Position numbers and translations under genes: made by a program. 64,000 nt of DNA, from NCBI GenBank assembly GCA_011525365.1, contig WTGQ01000002.1:2929948-2993947 (forward strand). The letters run 5' to 3'. Source of the stretch: Acidobacteriota bacterium. Its GTDB lineage: Bacteria; Acidobacteriota; Thermoanaerobaculia; Multivoradales; Multivoraceae. The notes under the pieces were generated by a model. That model ran no database searches. It was not told the DNA's origin and saw nothing but the letters and a program-made list of their open reading frames with translations. Below, one piece after another: positions 36,314 to 43,926 of this stretch (within the stretch, counting starts at the first letter, position 1; every line of letters starts with the position of its first letter).

Positions 36314-37801
36314 ATGAGTTCCGGGACGACGATTCTGGTCGCGCTGCTGCTGCCGGTGCTGGCGGCGGCTTCCTGCCAAATCTTCGGCCGCCTCGGGCAT
36401 CCGAACCTCCGCGACGTCGCCACGCCGCTGATCGGCGCCTGCACCTTCGCCGCGGTCTGGCGGCTCGGCGGCGAAGTGCTGGCCGGCGGCAGGCCGGAAC
36501 TCGTTCTGTTCGAGGTGCTGCCGGGCGTGGAGCTCGCGTTCCAGGTCGAGCCTCTGGGGCTGGTCTACGGCCTGGTGGCGAGCGGCCTGTGGATCGTGAC
36601 CTCGATCTACGCCGTCGGCTACATGCGCGGCCACCATGAGCACAACCAGACCCGGTTCTTCACCTTCTTCGCCCTCTCCATCTTCGCCGCGCTCGGCATC
36701 GCCTTCGCCCGCAATCTGTTCACTCTGTTCCTGTTCTACGAGGCGCTGACGCTTCTCACCTTCCCCCTCGTCACGCACCACGGCACGGACGAGGCGCGAC
36801 GCGCGGGGCGCGTCTATCTCGGCATCCTCCTCTTCACTTCGATCTCCTTCCTGCTGTTCGCCATCCTGTTCACCTGGCGGCTGACCGGCACGATCGAGTT
36901 CACCCCGGGCGGCATCCTGGGCGCCGAGACGAGTTCGGGCATGGTCACGGTGCTGCTGCTGCTCTACGCCTTCGGCGCCGGCAAGGCGGCGCTCATGCCC
37001 TTCCACCGCTGGCTGCCGAACGCGATGGTGGCGCCGACCCCCGTCAGCGCCCTGCTGCACGCGGTCGCCGTGGTCAAGGCGGGCGTGTTCGCGATCCTCA
37101 AGGTCGTCGTCTACGTCTTCGGCCTCGACCTGCTCGCCGGCAGCAACGCGTCGCTCGCGCTGATGACGATCGCCTCGTTCACGATGCTGATGGCCGCCGT
37201 CATCGCGATCCGCCAGGACAACCTGAAGGCGCGGCTCGCCTACTCGACGATCAGCCAGCTCGCCTACATCGTCCTCGGCGCGGCGATGGCCACGGCTACG
37301 GGCGTCCTCGCCGGAGGTCTGCAGATCGCGATGCACGCGGCCGGGAAGATCACCCTCTTCTTCTGCGCCGGCGCCATCCTGGTTGCCACTCACAAGAAGA
37401 AGGTGAGCGAACTCGACGGGCTCGGCCGCACCATGCCCTGGACGTTCGCGGCGTTCTTCCTCGCCTCGCTATCGATCATCGGCATTCCGCCGCTAGGCGG
37501 GTCCTGGGCCAAGTGGTACCTGATGGTCGGCGCGCTCGAGACCGGGTTCGCGTCGCAGGCCGCGTTTCTGGGCGTGCTGATGGTGAGTTCCCTGCTCGCC
37601 GTCTTCTACCTGATGCCCGTGGTCGTTCGCGGCTTCTTCGCGACCTCGCCCACCGCCGGTCCCAGCGGCAGCGCCGGCGGCGACCGAAAGCCGCTTGCCG
37701 AAGCGCCGCTTCTCTGCGTGGCGCCGCTGGTCCTGACGGCGCTGCTGTCGCTGGCGCTGTTCTTCGTAGCGGGTGACCTGGCGACACTTCTCAGCTTCTA
37801 G
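36314..37801 (+). CDS. second antiporter-like subunit (MrpD/MrpA-N-like)
   Basis: 495 residues, another NuoL/M/N-type proton channel. The TM5 Glu is in LFTLFLFYEALTLLTFPLV and the TM7 Lys in AFGAGKAALMPFHRWLPNAM; APTPVSALLHAVAVVKAGVF is the core signature. It lacks the long C-terminal extension of MrpA, whose equivalent is the separate gene at 33350. It likely substitutes for the MrpA N-terminal channel, giving two D-type channels in one complex. Last gene of the run; followed by a hairpin. Confidence 0.9.
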   Translation: MSSGTTILVALLLPVLAAASCQIFGRLGHPNLRDVATPLIGACTFAAVWRLGGEVLAGGRPELVLFEVLPGVELAFQVEPLGLVYGLVASGLWIVTSIYAVGYMRGHHEHNQTRFFTFFALSIFAALGIAFARNLFTLFLFYEALTLLTFPLVTHHGTDEARRAGRVYLGILLFTSISFLLFAILFTWRLTGTIEFTPGGILGAETSSGMVTVLLLLYAFGAGKAALMPFHRWLPNAMVAPTPVSALLHAVAVVKAGVFAILKVVVYVFGLDLLAGSNASLALMTIASFTMLMAAVIAIRQDNLKARLAYSTISQLAYIVLGAAMATATGVLAGGLQIAMHAAGKITLFFCAGAILVATHKKKVSELDGLGRTMPWTFAAFFLASLSIIGIPPLGGSWAKWYLMVGALETGFASQAAFLGVLMVSSLLAVFYLMPVVVRGFFATSPTAGPSGSAGGDRKPLAEAPLLCVAPLVLTALLSLALFFVAGDLATLLSF

Positions 37802-37822
37802 GCGACGACGGAGGGTCGGTGC

Positions 37823-37840
37823 GCCGGCCTTCCGGCCGGC
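37823..37840. terminator. bidirectional hairpin between convergent genes
   Basis: Perfect 7-bp inverted repeat GCCGGCC / GGCCGGC with loop TTCC, in the 41-bp gap between the convergent antiporter and VWA-like genes. No T tract on either strand. Confidence 0.5.
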
Positions 37841-37842
37841 AT

Positions 37843-39012
37843 CTAGCGCGATGCCGCGAAGCGGCGAGCATGCACCCACTGCCCGAAGCGCAGCCGCTCC
37901 TCCCGCGGCACCAGTCCCAACCACCGCTTGAACTTCCTTCGATCCGCGAACCGCGACACCTCCGCCAGACGGACCTCGACCGGCAGGAATCGCATGGCCG
38001 ACAGCGCCTTCTGGTCCGCCCCCCCGGCCTCGGAGGCGAAGCGGAGCAGGAGCCTCCGCTCCAGCCGCTCGAACTCCGTCGCGAGCTGGTGCTCGACACG
38101 CAGCGCCGCTCCACAGGAGGCGATCGCCGCGCGCCGCAGCGGCTCGTACCGCGGCTCGACGTAGAAGTCGAAGCTACTGGCGGAGAGCCCCTGCAGACGG
38201 CTGATCTCGCCCGGCGACGGCGCCATCTTGACTCCCGGCGTCATCGCCTTCCACTGCTCGTAGCTGACCGGCCGCGGCTCGCCGACGTCGGGATCCGGCG
38301 TTGGTACGTGAAGCGCCATGGCAACGACGATCCAGCCGTCCGCGGCCAGCCCCGCCTCCAGGTCGTCGGCGGCTCGTATGCTGACATCGTCCAGGGCGGG
38401 AAACCCGTCGGTCAGCCAGAACAGGAAGCACGGCGGATCGGCGCAGCGCGAAGAGGTTTCTTCCAGGAGACGCATCGCAGACTCACGCACCACCTCGGCG
38501 TACGTCTGCAGGTCCGCTGGGCGGTTCCCGGCCTCGAAGTAGGCGTCGCGGCCCAGACCTTCTCCGGCAATCTGCTCCAGCGCCGCCTCAACGGCGCCCG
38601 ACTCCGCGGTCGCGACAAGCCGCTGTTCCGCGCCGTCGGGCGCGCCGTCGTCCAGGGCGACTTCGACCGGCCCGAGCGCCACCAGCCGCCTCGCGTGCCG
38701 TGCCAGCGCCTCCGCACCGAGGCGCACCGTCTCGGACTTGGCCAGCACGGCGTCCACATAGACGAGCACCGGCCGTGGATTCGCCTTCAGATCGAGCGCG
38801 GACACACCAGTCACGCGGCGCCGCTCGCCGGCGACCTCCACCACGAAATCGCCCGGCTCGAAGTCCGACGGCTTCACGCCGCGCAGCCGCGGCAGTTCGA
38901 TGACGACCGACGACTCCGCAACCTCCACCGCGTCGGTGAAGGTCCGATCCGGCGGCGGCTGGGCAGGCAGAGCCGCGGCAAACAGAACGAGGGCACCGGC
39001 GGCGATCTTCAT
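37843..39012 (-). CDS. secreted VWA-like protein
   Basis: 389 aa with a Sec signal (AAGALVLFAAALPAQ). The layout recalls the 'VWFA-related' secreted proteins common in Acidobacteria: a beta prelude RLRGVKPSDFEPGDFVVEV, then a VWA-type strand PRPVLVYVDAVLAKSETVR, where the MIDAS DxSxS is degenerate (DAVLA), and PCFLFWLTDGFPALDD. The C-terminus is basic and helical (FADRRKFKRWLGLVPREERL). Probably a periplasmic or surface protein-interaction module; no enzyme motif. TATTCT lies 10 nt upstream of ATG 39012 and there is no Shine-Dalgarno. Confidence 0.65.
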   Translation of the reverse strand: MKIAAGALVLFAAALPAQPPPDRTFTDAVEVAESSVVIELPRLRGVKPSDFEPGDFVVEVAGERRRVTGVSALDLKANPRPVLVYVDAVLAKSETVRLGAEALARHARRLVALGPVEVALDDGAPDGAEQRLVATAESGAVEAALEQIAGEGLGRDAYFEAGNRPADLQTYAEVVRESAMRLLEETSSRCADPPCFLFWLTDGFPALDDVSIRAADDLEAGLAADGWIVVAMALHVPTPDPDVGEPRPVSYEQWKAMTPGVKMAPSPGEISRLQGLSASSFDFYVEPRYEPLRRAAIASCGAALRVEHQLATEFERLERRLLLRFASEAGGADQKALSAMRFLPVEVRLAEVSRFADRRKFKRWLGLVPREERLRFGQWVHARRFAASR

Positions 39013-39022
39013 GGGCCGGACC

Positions 39023-39043
39023 AGAATACCGGGCGGCTATAGT
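39023..39043. promoter_or_regulatory. divergent -10-like pair (VWA-like / D-threonine-aldolase-like)
   Basis: Minus TATTCT (39028-39023) and plus GC-TATAGT (39038-39043) lie 9 bp apart, 10 and 11 nt from the two start codons; neither gene has a Shine-Dalgarno. The spacing differs from the 17-bp symmetric pairs elsewhere. Confidence 0.45.
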
Positions 39044-39054
39044 CGCAGCTTCGA

Positions 39055-40293
39055 ATGGCGCACCACACCACGCGACGCGCGTTCCTGGGCGCGGTCGGAG
39101 CGGCCGGCGGCGCGACCGTCGCCTGCAGTTCCGGTGTAACCGTCCGTTCCGCGGAGCCCGCGTTGAGCCACGAGCCGATTCCCCTCGACACGCCACTCCC
39201 GGTGGAGAACGTGCCGACGCCGGCATTGCTCATAGACGTCGCCAGGATGGAGTTGAACCTGGCGAAGATGGCCGCCCACGCCGAGGAACGGGGCATCTCG
39301 CTGCGTCCTCACACGAAGACCCACAAGTGTCCCCTCCTGGCGAAGCGCCAGATGGAACTGGGCGCGCTCGGCGTCTGCTGCGCCAAGGTCAGCGAGGCGG
39401 AGGTCATGGTCGAGTCAGGCATCGACGAGGTTCTGATCACGTCGCCGGTCGTCACCGACGACAAGATCGGGCGCGTTGTCGCCCTCTCGAAGCAGAGCCC
39501 GGAGGTCACCCTTGTGGTCGACAACCGGGCCGCGGCCGAACGGCTCCACGAGGCGGCGCTCGCCGAGAGCGTCACCCAGCGCGTCCTGGTCGACCTCGAT
39601 GTCGGCACCCGGCGCACCGGCGTCGCCACCGGTGAACCGGCGCTCGAACTGGCGCGGACGATCGACGGTCTGTCCAATCTCGACCTGCGCGGTCTTCAGG
39701 CCTACGCCGGCCACCTGATGCACGTCCACGGCCACGCCGAGCGGCAGGCCCGGTCGCTCGAGGCACTCGAGGCCGCGGTCGAGACAAGGCGGCTGATCGA
39801 GGCCGACGGCATCTCCGTCAGCGTGTTGAGCGGCGGCGGCACGGGCACCTGGGACATCGACTCGGAGGTCGATGGCATGACCGACCTCCAGGTCGGTTCC
39901 TACCTGTTCATGGACGAGCAGTACCTGCGGATCGGTGGTCGCAACGGGGACGTCTTCGACGACTTCGAGACCTCGCTCTTCGTGCAGGTGACGGCGATCA
40001 GCCAGCCGGTGCCCGAACTGATCACGACGGACGGCGGCTACAAGGCGTTCGCCTCGGACGCGGACCGCCCCCAGCTCGCCGACGTCGGCGGCGTGGCCTA
40101 TGGCTGGGGCGGCGACGAGCACGGCATTCTCCGGATCGCCGAGGCGTCCAGGCCCGTGCAACTCGGCGACCGGCTCCGCTGCATCACGCCCCACTGCGAC
40201 CCGACCGTCAACCTCTACGACGTGTACTACCCGGTACGGGACGGTCGGGTGGAGGAACTGTGGCCGATCAGCGCCCGGGGCAAGTCCCAGTAG
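39055..40293 (+). CDS. exported PLP-dependent D-threonine aldolase / D-serine dehydratase-like protein
   Basis: 412 aa. The fold-type III alanine-racemase-like barrel binds PLP through Lys in SLRPHTKTHKCPLLAKRQ. The C-terminal metal-binding HxD of the DSD1/D-threonine aldolase group is in CITPHCDPTVNLYD. The N-terminus is a Tat signal with twin Arg and a Cys (TTRRAFLGAVGAAGGATVAC), so the enzyme is exported folded with cofactor and perhaps lipidated. Likely acts on D-amino acids in the periplasm. Its stop lies inside the next gene, whose GTG starts 34 nt earlier. Confidence 0.85.
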   Translation: MAHHTTRRAFLGAVGAAGGATVACSSGVTVRSAEPALSHEPIPLDTPLPVENVPTPALLIDVARMELNLAKMAAHAEERGISLRPHTKTHKCPLLAKRQMELGALGVCCAKVSEAEVMVESGIDEVLITSPVVTDDKIGRVVALSKQSPEVTLVVDNRAAAERLHEAALAESVTQRVLVDLDVGTRRTGVATGEPALELARTIDGLSNLDLRGLQAYAGHLMHVHGHAERQARSLEALEAAVETRRLIEADGISVSVLSGGGTGTWDIDSEVDGMTDLQVGSYLFMDEQYLRIGGRNGDVFDDFETSLFVQVTAISQPVPELITTDGGYKAFASDADRPQLADVGGVAYGWGGDEHGILRIAEASRPVQLGDRLRCITPHCDPTVNLYDVYYPVRDGRVEELWPISARGKSQ

Positions 40294-40838
40294 TCGAGCG
40301 ACGCCCCATCGTCGGCGTGATGGGTTCGGGCGCCGAAAGCCACGAGGACCTGGCCGCGCCCCTGGGCCGGGCGATCGCCGGGAACGGCTGGCATCTGCTG
40401 ACCGGCGCCGGCCGCGGCACGATGACGGCCACGAGCCGGGCCTTCGCCGAGACCGAAGGGCGGAAGGGCCTGTGCCTGGGCGTGGTGCCGCGTGAGCAGG
40501 ACGGCGACGACTCGCCCGACGGCTACCCGAACCCGTGGGTCGAAGTCGTGATCCGCACTCACCTGCCGCTCTCAGGCGCGTCCGGCACCGGTCCCTTCTC
40601 GCGCAACCACATCAACGTCCTCTCCGCCGATGCCGTGGTCGCCCTGCCGGGCAGCGCGGGCACCTGGAGCGAGATCGAGCTGTCGCTTCGCTATGAACGA
40701 CCGCTGGCGGTCTTCGATCGCCCGCCGGGCGACAGCGACCAGTCGATCCGGGCCGCCGCTGCCGGGGCGCGCGTGTTCACCGACCTCGACCAGCTCGTCG
40801 ACTGGCTCCGCCGCACCGTTACCATCCCGCTCCGATGA
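40260..40838 (+). CDS. LOG-family / molybdenum-cofactor-carrier-like nucleotide-binding protein
   Basis: 192 aa Rossmann protein. N-terminal VGVMGSGAESHEDLAAPLG and HLLTGAGRGTMTATSRAFAE match the TIGR00725/LOG-like group; the second signature, usually PGGxGTxxE, reads LPGSAGTWSEIELSLRY, retaining the acidic residue. Function could be nucleotide 5'-monophosphate phosphoribohydrolase-like or MoCo carrier; not decidable. GTG 40260 overlaps the previous gene by 34 nt. Its stop overlaps tesB (ATGA). Confidence 0.75.
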   Translation: MADQRPGQVPVVERRPIVGVMGSGAESHEDLAAPLGRAIAGNGWHLLTGAGRGTMTATSRAFAETEGRKGLCLGVVPREQDGDDSPDGYPNPWVEVVIRTHLPLSGASGTGPFSRNHINVLSADAVVALPGSAGTWSEIELSLRYERPLAVFDRPPGDSDQSIRAAAAGARVFTDLDQLVDWLRRTVTIPLR

Positions 40839-41713
40839 ACGGCGCCGTCCAGGAGATGATCGACCTGCTGCAGATGGAGCAGATCGAGGAGAACCTCTTC
40901 CGGGCGCAGAACGGTCCGGGCAACCACGTCTTCGGTGGACAGGTGCTGGGCCAGGCCATCGTCGCCGCCTCGAAGACGGTCGACAACCGCCACCTGCATT
41001 CCATCCACGCCTACTTCCTCCGCCGCGGCGACCCGGAGCGGCCGATCCTCTTCGACGTCGACCGCATCCGCGACGGGAGGAGCTTCACCACCCGCCGCGT
41101 CGTCGGCATCCAGCACGGCCGGGCCATCTTCAACATGTCCTCGTCCTTTCAGGTCGAGGAAGGCGGTCTGGAGCACCAGTCCGACATGCCGGAGGTGCCG
41201 CCGCCCGACGACCTTCCCTCAGACGGGGACATCTACCGGAAGATGGCGAAGGACGACCCGTCCTACAGGCGCTTCGCCCACCGCTTCGAGGTGATCGACA
41301 GCCGCCAGGTCGAGGGAATCCAGATGCTGCCGCGCGAGGGCCGTCAGGCCAGGGAACCGCGAAAGAACACCTGGCTCCGCTGCCGGGAACGGCTGCCCGA
41401 CGACCGCACGGTCCACCTCTCCTTCCTCGCCTACATGTCGGACCTGGACTTCATGGCCGTCTCGATGCAGCCGCACGGTCCATCGATGAAGGGCTTCCGA
41501 ATCCAGGGCGCCAGCCTGGACCACGCTCTCTGGTTCCACCGCCCCTTCCGCGCCGACGAGTGGCTCCTGTTCAGCAAGGAGAGCCCGACCGCCGCCCGCG
41601 CCCGCGGCTTCGTCCGCGGCCACGTGTTCAACCGCGACGGCGAACTCGTCGCCTCGGCAAGCCAGGAGTGCCTGATCCGGTTGCGCGAGCGGGAGCACAG
41701 CGTCGCGGGGTAA
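40835..41713 (+). CDS. tesB: acyl-CoA thioesterase II
   Basis: 292-residue double-hotdog thioesterase that hydrolyses medium and long acyl-CoA. Motifs are HVFGGQVLGQAIVAASKTV, HSIHAYFLRRGDPERPILFD, RRVVGIQHGRAIFNMSSSFQ, and the C-terminal SLDHALWFHRPFRADEWLLF with FNRDGELVASASQE. The active-site Asp, Thr/Ser and Gln positions lie in these blocks. Normal length. Translation coupled to the upstream LOG-like gene. Confidence 0.94.
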   Translation: MNGAVQEMIDLLQMEQIEENLFRAQNGPGNHVFGGQVLGQAIVAASKTVDNRHLHSIHAYFLRRGDPERPILFDVDRIRDGRSFTTRRVVGIQHGRAIFNMSSSFQVEEGGLEHQSDMPEVPPPDDLPSDGDIYRKMAKDDPSYRRFAHRFEVIDSRQVEGIQMLPREGRQAREPRKNTWLRCRERLPDDRTVHLSFLAYMSDLDFMAVSMQPHGPSMKGFRIQGASLDHALWFHRPFRADEWLLFSKESPTAARARGFVRGHVFNRDGELVASASQECLIRLREREHSVAG

Positions 41714-41723
41714 CCGAAGCTGC

Positions 41724-41756
41724 TTGACATCAAACGACCGGTCCTGAAGACTGGTC
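41724..41756 (+). promoter_or_regulatory. promoter and candidate operator of the toxin-antitoxin pair
   Basis: TTGACA (41724-41729), 17 bp, then AAGACT (41747-41752), 6 nt before ATG 41759, so the transcript is probably leaderless. Overlapping the spacer and -10 are two near-palindromic 8-mers, GACCGGTC (41736-41743) and GACTGGTC (41749-41756), spaced 13 bp: a likely antitoxin autorepression site. Confidence 0.55.
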
Positions 41757-41758
41757 AG

Positions 41759-41998
41759 ATGGAGACGATCAACGCCACCGACTTCAAGGCACGCTGTCTG
41801 GCGATTCTCGACCGCGTAGCCGCTACCGGCGAACCAGTCGTGATTCTGAAGCGCGGCCAACCGGTAGCTGAACTCTCCCCAGCGGTTCGGTCCGGTGCTG
41901 CGTACCCCCAGCACGAGTTGAAGGGCACCGTGACCGAAGTCGGCGACATCGTGGAACCGGCGGTGCCCGCAGACGAGTGGGAGAGCACGCACCGTTGA
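41759..41998 (+). CDS. Phd/YefM-family antitoxin
   Basis: 79 aa. N-terminal METINATDFKARCLAILDRV and EPVVILKRGQPVAEL are the DNA-binding Phd/YefM fold; the acidic C-terminus (VGDIVEPAVPADEWE) would neutralise the toxin. Overlaps the PIN toxin start (TTGA). Probably represses its own promoter through the repeats just upstream. Confidence 0.9.
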   Translation: METINATDFKARCLAILDRVAATGEPVVILKRGQPVAELSPAVRSGAAYPQHELKGTVTEVGDIVEPAVPADEWESTHR

Positions 41999-42393
41999 CG
42001 CTACTGCTGGACACGCATGTCCTCATCTGGTGGCTCGACGATTCCGGCCGGCTTTCGCCAGCCCAGCAGGAGGCTGTCGCGACGGTCGACCCCCAGTCGC
42101 CACTCCTGGTATCCGACATCTCACTCTGGGAGATCGCGACCCTATGCAGCCTGGGACGAGTACGCCTTTCGTTGCCCCTGCGAGAGTGGCTCGACAAGGC
42201 GGTAGCGCCCCCGCTCGTGCGGCGGCAAGGCATCTCGCCTGCGATCGCCGAGCATGTCGCCGCCCTTCCCGATTCGTTTCACCGCGATCCCGCAGATCGA
42301 ATTCTCGTCGCGACGGCGCGAGTACTTGGCGCGACTCTGCTGACGCAGGACCAGAGAATCATCGAGGCAGAGCTGGTCGACACCCTGGCCTGA
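41995..42393 (+). CDS. vapC: PIN-domain toxin (VapC type)
   Basis: 132-residue ribonuclease toxin. The PIN acidic residues are in LLLDTHVLIWWLDDSG (Asp), SDISLWEIATL (Glu) and DPADRILVATARVLGATLLT (Asp, Asp), with QDQRI near the end. TTG 41995 is the likely start, with GGGAGAG about 10 nt upstream; GTG 41977 is an alternative. Targets unknown, typically tRNA or rRNA. Intact pair. Confidence 0.92.
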   Translation: MTLLLDTHVLIWWLDDSGRLSPAQQEAVATVDPQSPLLVSDISLWEIATLCSLGRVRLSLPLREWLDKAVAPPLVRRQGISPAIAEHVAALPDSFHRDPADRILVATARVLGATLLTQDQRIIEAELVDTLA

Positions 42394-42426
42394 ACTTCTC
42401 CGCTCAGCTCACCTCGCCGGGCTCGC

Positions 42427-42432
42427 TATGAT
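42427..42432 (+). promoter_or_regulatory. -10-like TATGAT
   Basis: GC-TATGAT lies 29 nt before ATG 42462. The ribosome-binding site is weak (CTGGAC). Confidence 0.4.
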
Positions 42433-42461
42433 CCGCGCTTCACGCGCTCCCCTGGACTGCC

Positions 42462-43922
42462 ATGACCGATCTCACACGTCGCTCCAGCGACGCCCTTCTC
42501 GCCGAACTCCGCGACGCTCTCGGCGATGATGGCGTCCTCGTCGGCGACGAGGTAACGGCGAGGGCCGGCGACGGTTCGGGCACCGTTCCATGCGTGGCCC
42601 GGGCGGTGCTTCGGCCCCGCACCACGCAGCAGCTCTCGGCGGCTCTCGCGGCCTGCCATCGCGCAAACCAGCCGGTCGTGCCCCAGGGAGGACTGACCGG
42701 TCTCGTCGGCGGCGGCGTCGCCGGTGATCTCGAGGTCGCCATCACCCTGGAGCGGATGACCGCAATCGAGGAGATCGATCCGGTCGGCCGGACGATGACG
42801 GTTCAGGCCGGCGCCGCGCTGCAGAGCATTCAGGAGGCGGCCGAAGCCGAAGGGTTGCTCTTCCCGCTCGACCTCGGGGCCCGCGGCTCGTGCACGATCG
42901 GTGGCAACGTGGCGACCAACGCCGGGGGCAACAGGACGATCCGCTACGGCATGACCCGCGATTCGGTGCTCGGCCTGGAGGCCGTGCTGGCCGACGGCAC
43001 GGTGCTCTCGAGCCTGAACAAGATGGTCAAGAACAACGCGGGCTACGATCTGAAACACCTCTTCGTCGGTTCCGAAGGCACCCTGGGAATCGTCACCCGC
43101 GTCGTGGTGCGCCTGGAGCGGCGGCCCCGCAGCCACGACTGCGCCCTGCTCGCGGTTCCCGGCTTCACCGAGGTGGTCGAGCTGTTGCGCCGGCTGGAAG
43201 AGGAGATCGGGGGCTCGATGAGCGCCTTCGAGGTCATGTGGCGCGAGTTCTACGAGTTGGTCACCGGCCCGCAGGCGAGGACGGCGCCGCCGATTCCGCA
43301 CGGCGACCCCTACTACGTGCTGGTCGAGTCGCTAGGTGCGCGGCCCGAGCAGGACGCGGCGCAGTTCGAGGAGACGCTCGGCGGCTGCATGGAAGCCGGC
43401 CTGATCGGCGACGCGGTGCTCGGCCGGTCCAGGGCGGAGCGCGACGAGATCTGGGCGCTGCGCGACGACGTCGAACAGCTCAACCACCTGGCGCCGATCT
43501 TCACCTTCGACGTCAGCCTCCGCATCGCCGACATGGAGGGCTACGTCGCCGGGATCAAGGCCGCCCTGACCGAGCGCTGGCCGGAGAGCCATTGCGTCGT
43601 CTTCGGCCATCTCGGTGACGGCAACCTCCATGTCGTGGTCGGCGTCGGCGACGGTTCGCAGGCGGCTCGCAGCGCGGTCGAGGAGATCGTCTACGGGCAC
43701 CTCGAGCCGATCGGCGGTTCGGTGTCGGCCGAACACGGCATCGGCTTCGAGAAGCGGGCTCACCTGGGGCGCAGCCGCACGCCTGAGGAGATCGACCTCA
43801 TGAAGACGCTCAAGCGGACTCTCGATCCGAAGGGCATCCTCAATCCCGGGCGCGTCTTCCAGGCGGAGGGTGCGCCGGAGACAGGCACACACGCGGACGC
43901 CAGCGTGCGCCTTCCGGCGTAG
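42462..43922 (+). CDS. FAD-linked oxidase (GlcD / D-lactate or D-2-hydroxyacid dehydrogenase type)
   Basis: 486-residue flavoprotein with an N-terminal PCMH FAD domain (VVPQGGLTGLVGGGVAGDLE; CTIGGNVATNAGGNRTIRYG; FVGSEGTLGIVTRVVVRLER) and a C-terminal cap whose metal- and substrate-binding motifs are VVFGHLGDGNLHVVVGVG and GGSVSAEHGIGFEKR. It ends LNPGRVF. Likely oxidises glycolate, D-lactate or D-2-hydroxyglutarate, passing electrons to a quinone or ETF. Four bp from the convergent TIM-barrel gene. Confidence 0.92.
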   Translation: MTDLTRRSSDALLAELRDALGDDGVLVGDEVTARAGDGSGTVPCVARAVLRPRTTQQLSAALAACHRANQPVVPQGGLTGLVGGGVAGDLEVAITLERMTAIEEIDPVGRTMTVQAGAALQSIQEAAEAEGLLFPLDLGARGSCTIGGNVATNAGGNRTIRYGMTRDSVLGLEAVLADGTVLSSLNKMVKNNAGYDLKHLFVGSEGTLGIVTRVVVRLERRPRSHDCALLAVPGFTEVVELLRRLEEEIGGSMSAFEVMWREFYELVTGPQARTAPPIPHGDPYYVLVESLGARPEQDAAQFEETLGGCMEAGLIGDAVLGRSRAERDEIWALRDDVEQLNHLAPIFTFDVSLRIADMEGYVAGIKAALTERWPESHCVVFGHLGDGNLHVVVGVGDGSQAARSAVEEIVYGHLEPIGGSVSAEHGIGFEKRAHLGRSRTPEEIDLMKTLKRTLDPKGILNPGRVFQAEGAPETGTHADASVRLPA

Positions 43923-43926
43923 GAGT

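Noticed and set aside
34513..36444. 643-codon minus-strand ORF opposite mrpC and mrpD
   Set aside because: Highly charged, repetitive antisense translation of membrane helices; no support.
32262..37801. Possible complex I (nuo) or hydrogenase operon
   Set aside because: Only antiporter-type subunits (E, F, G, B, C and D types) are present; no quinone-module, iron-sulfur or NiFe catalytic subunits are in view.
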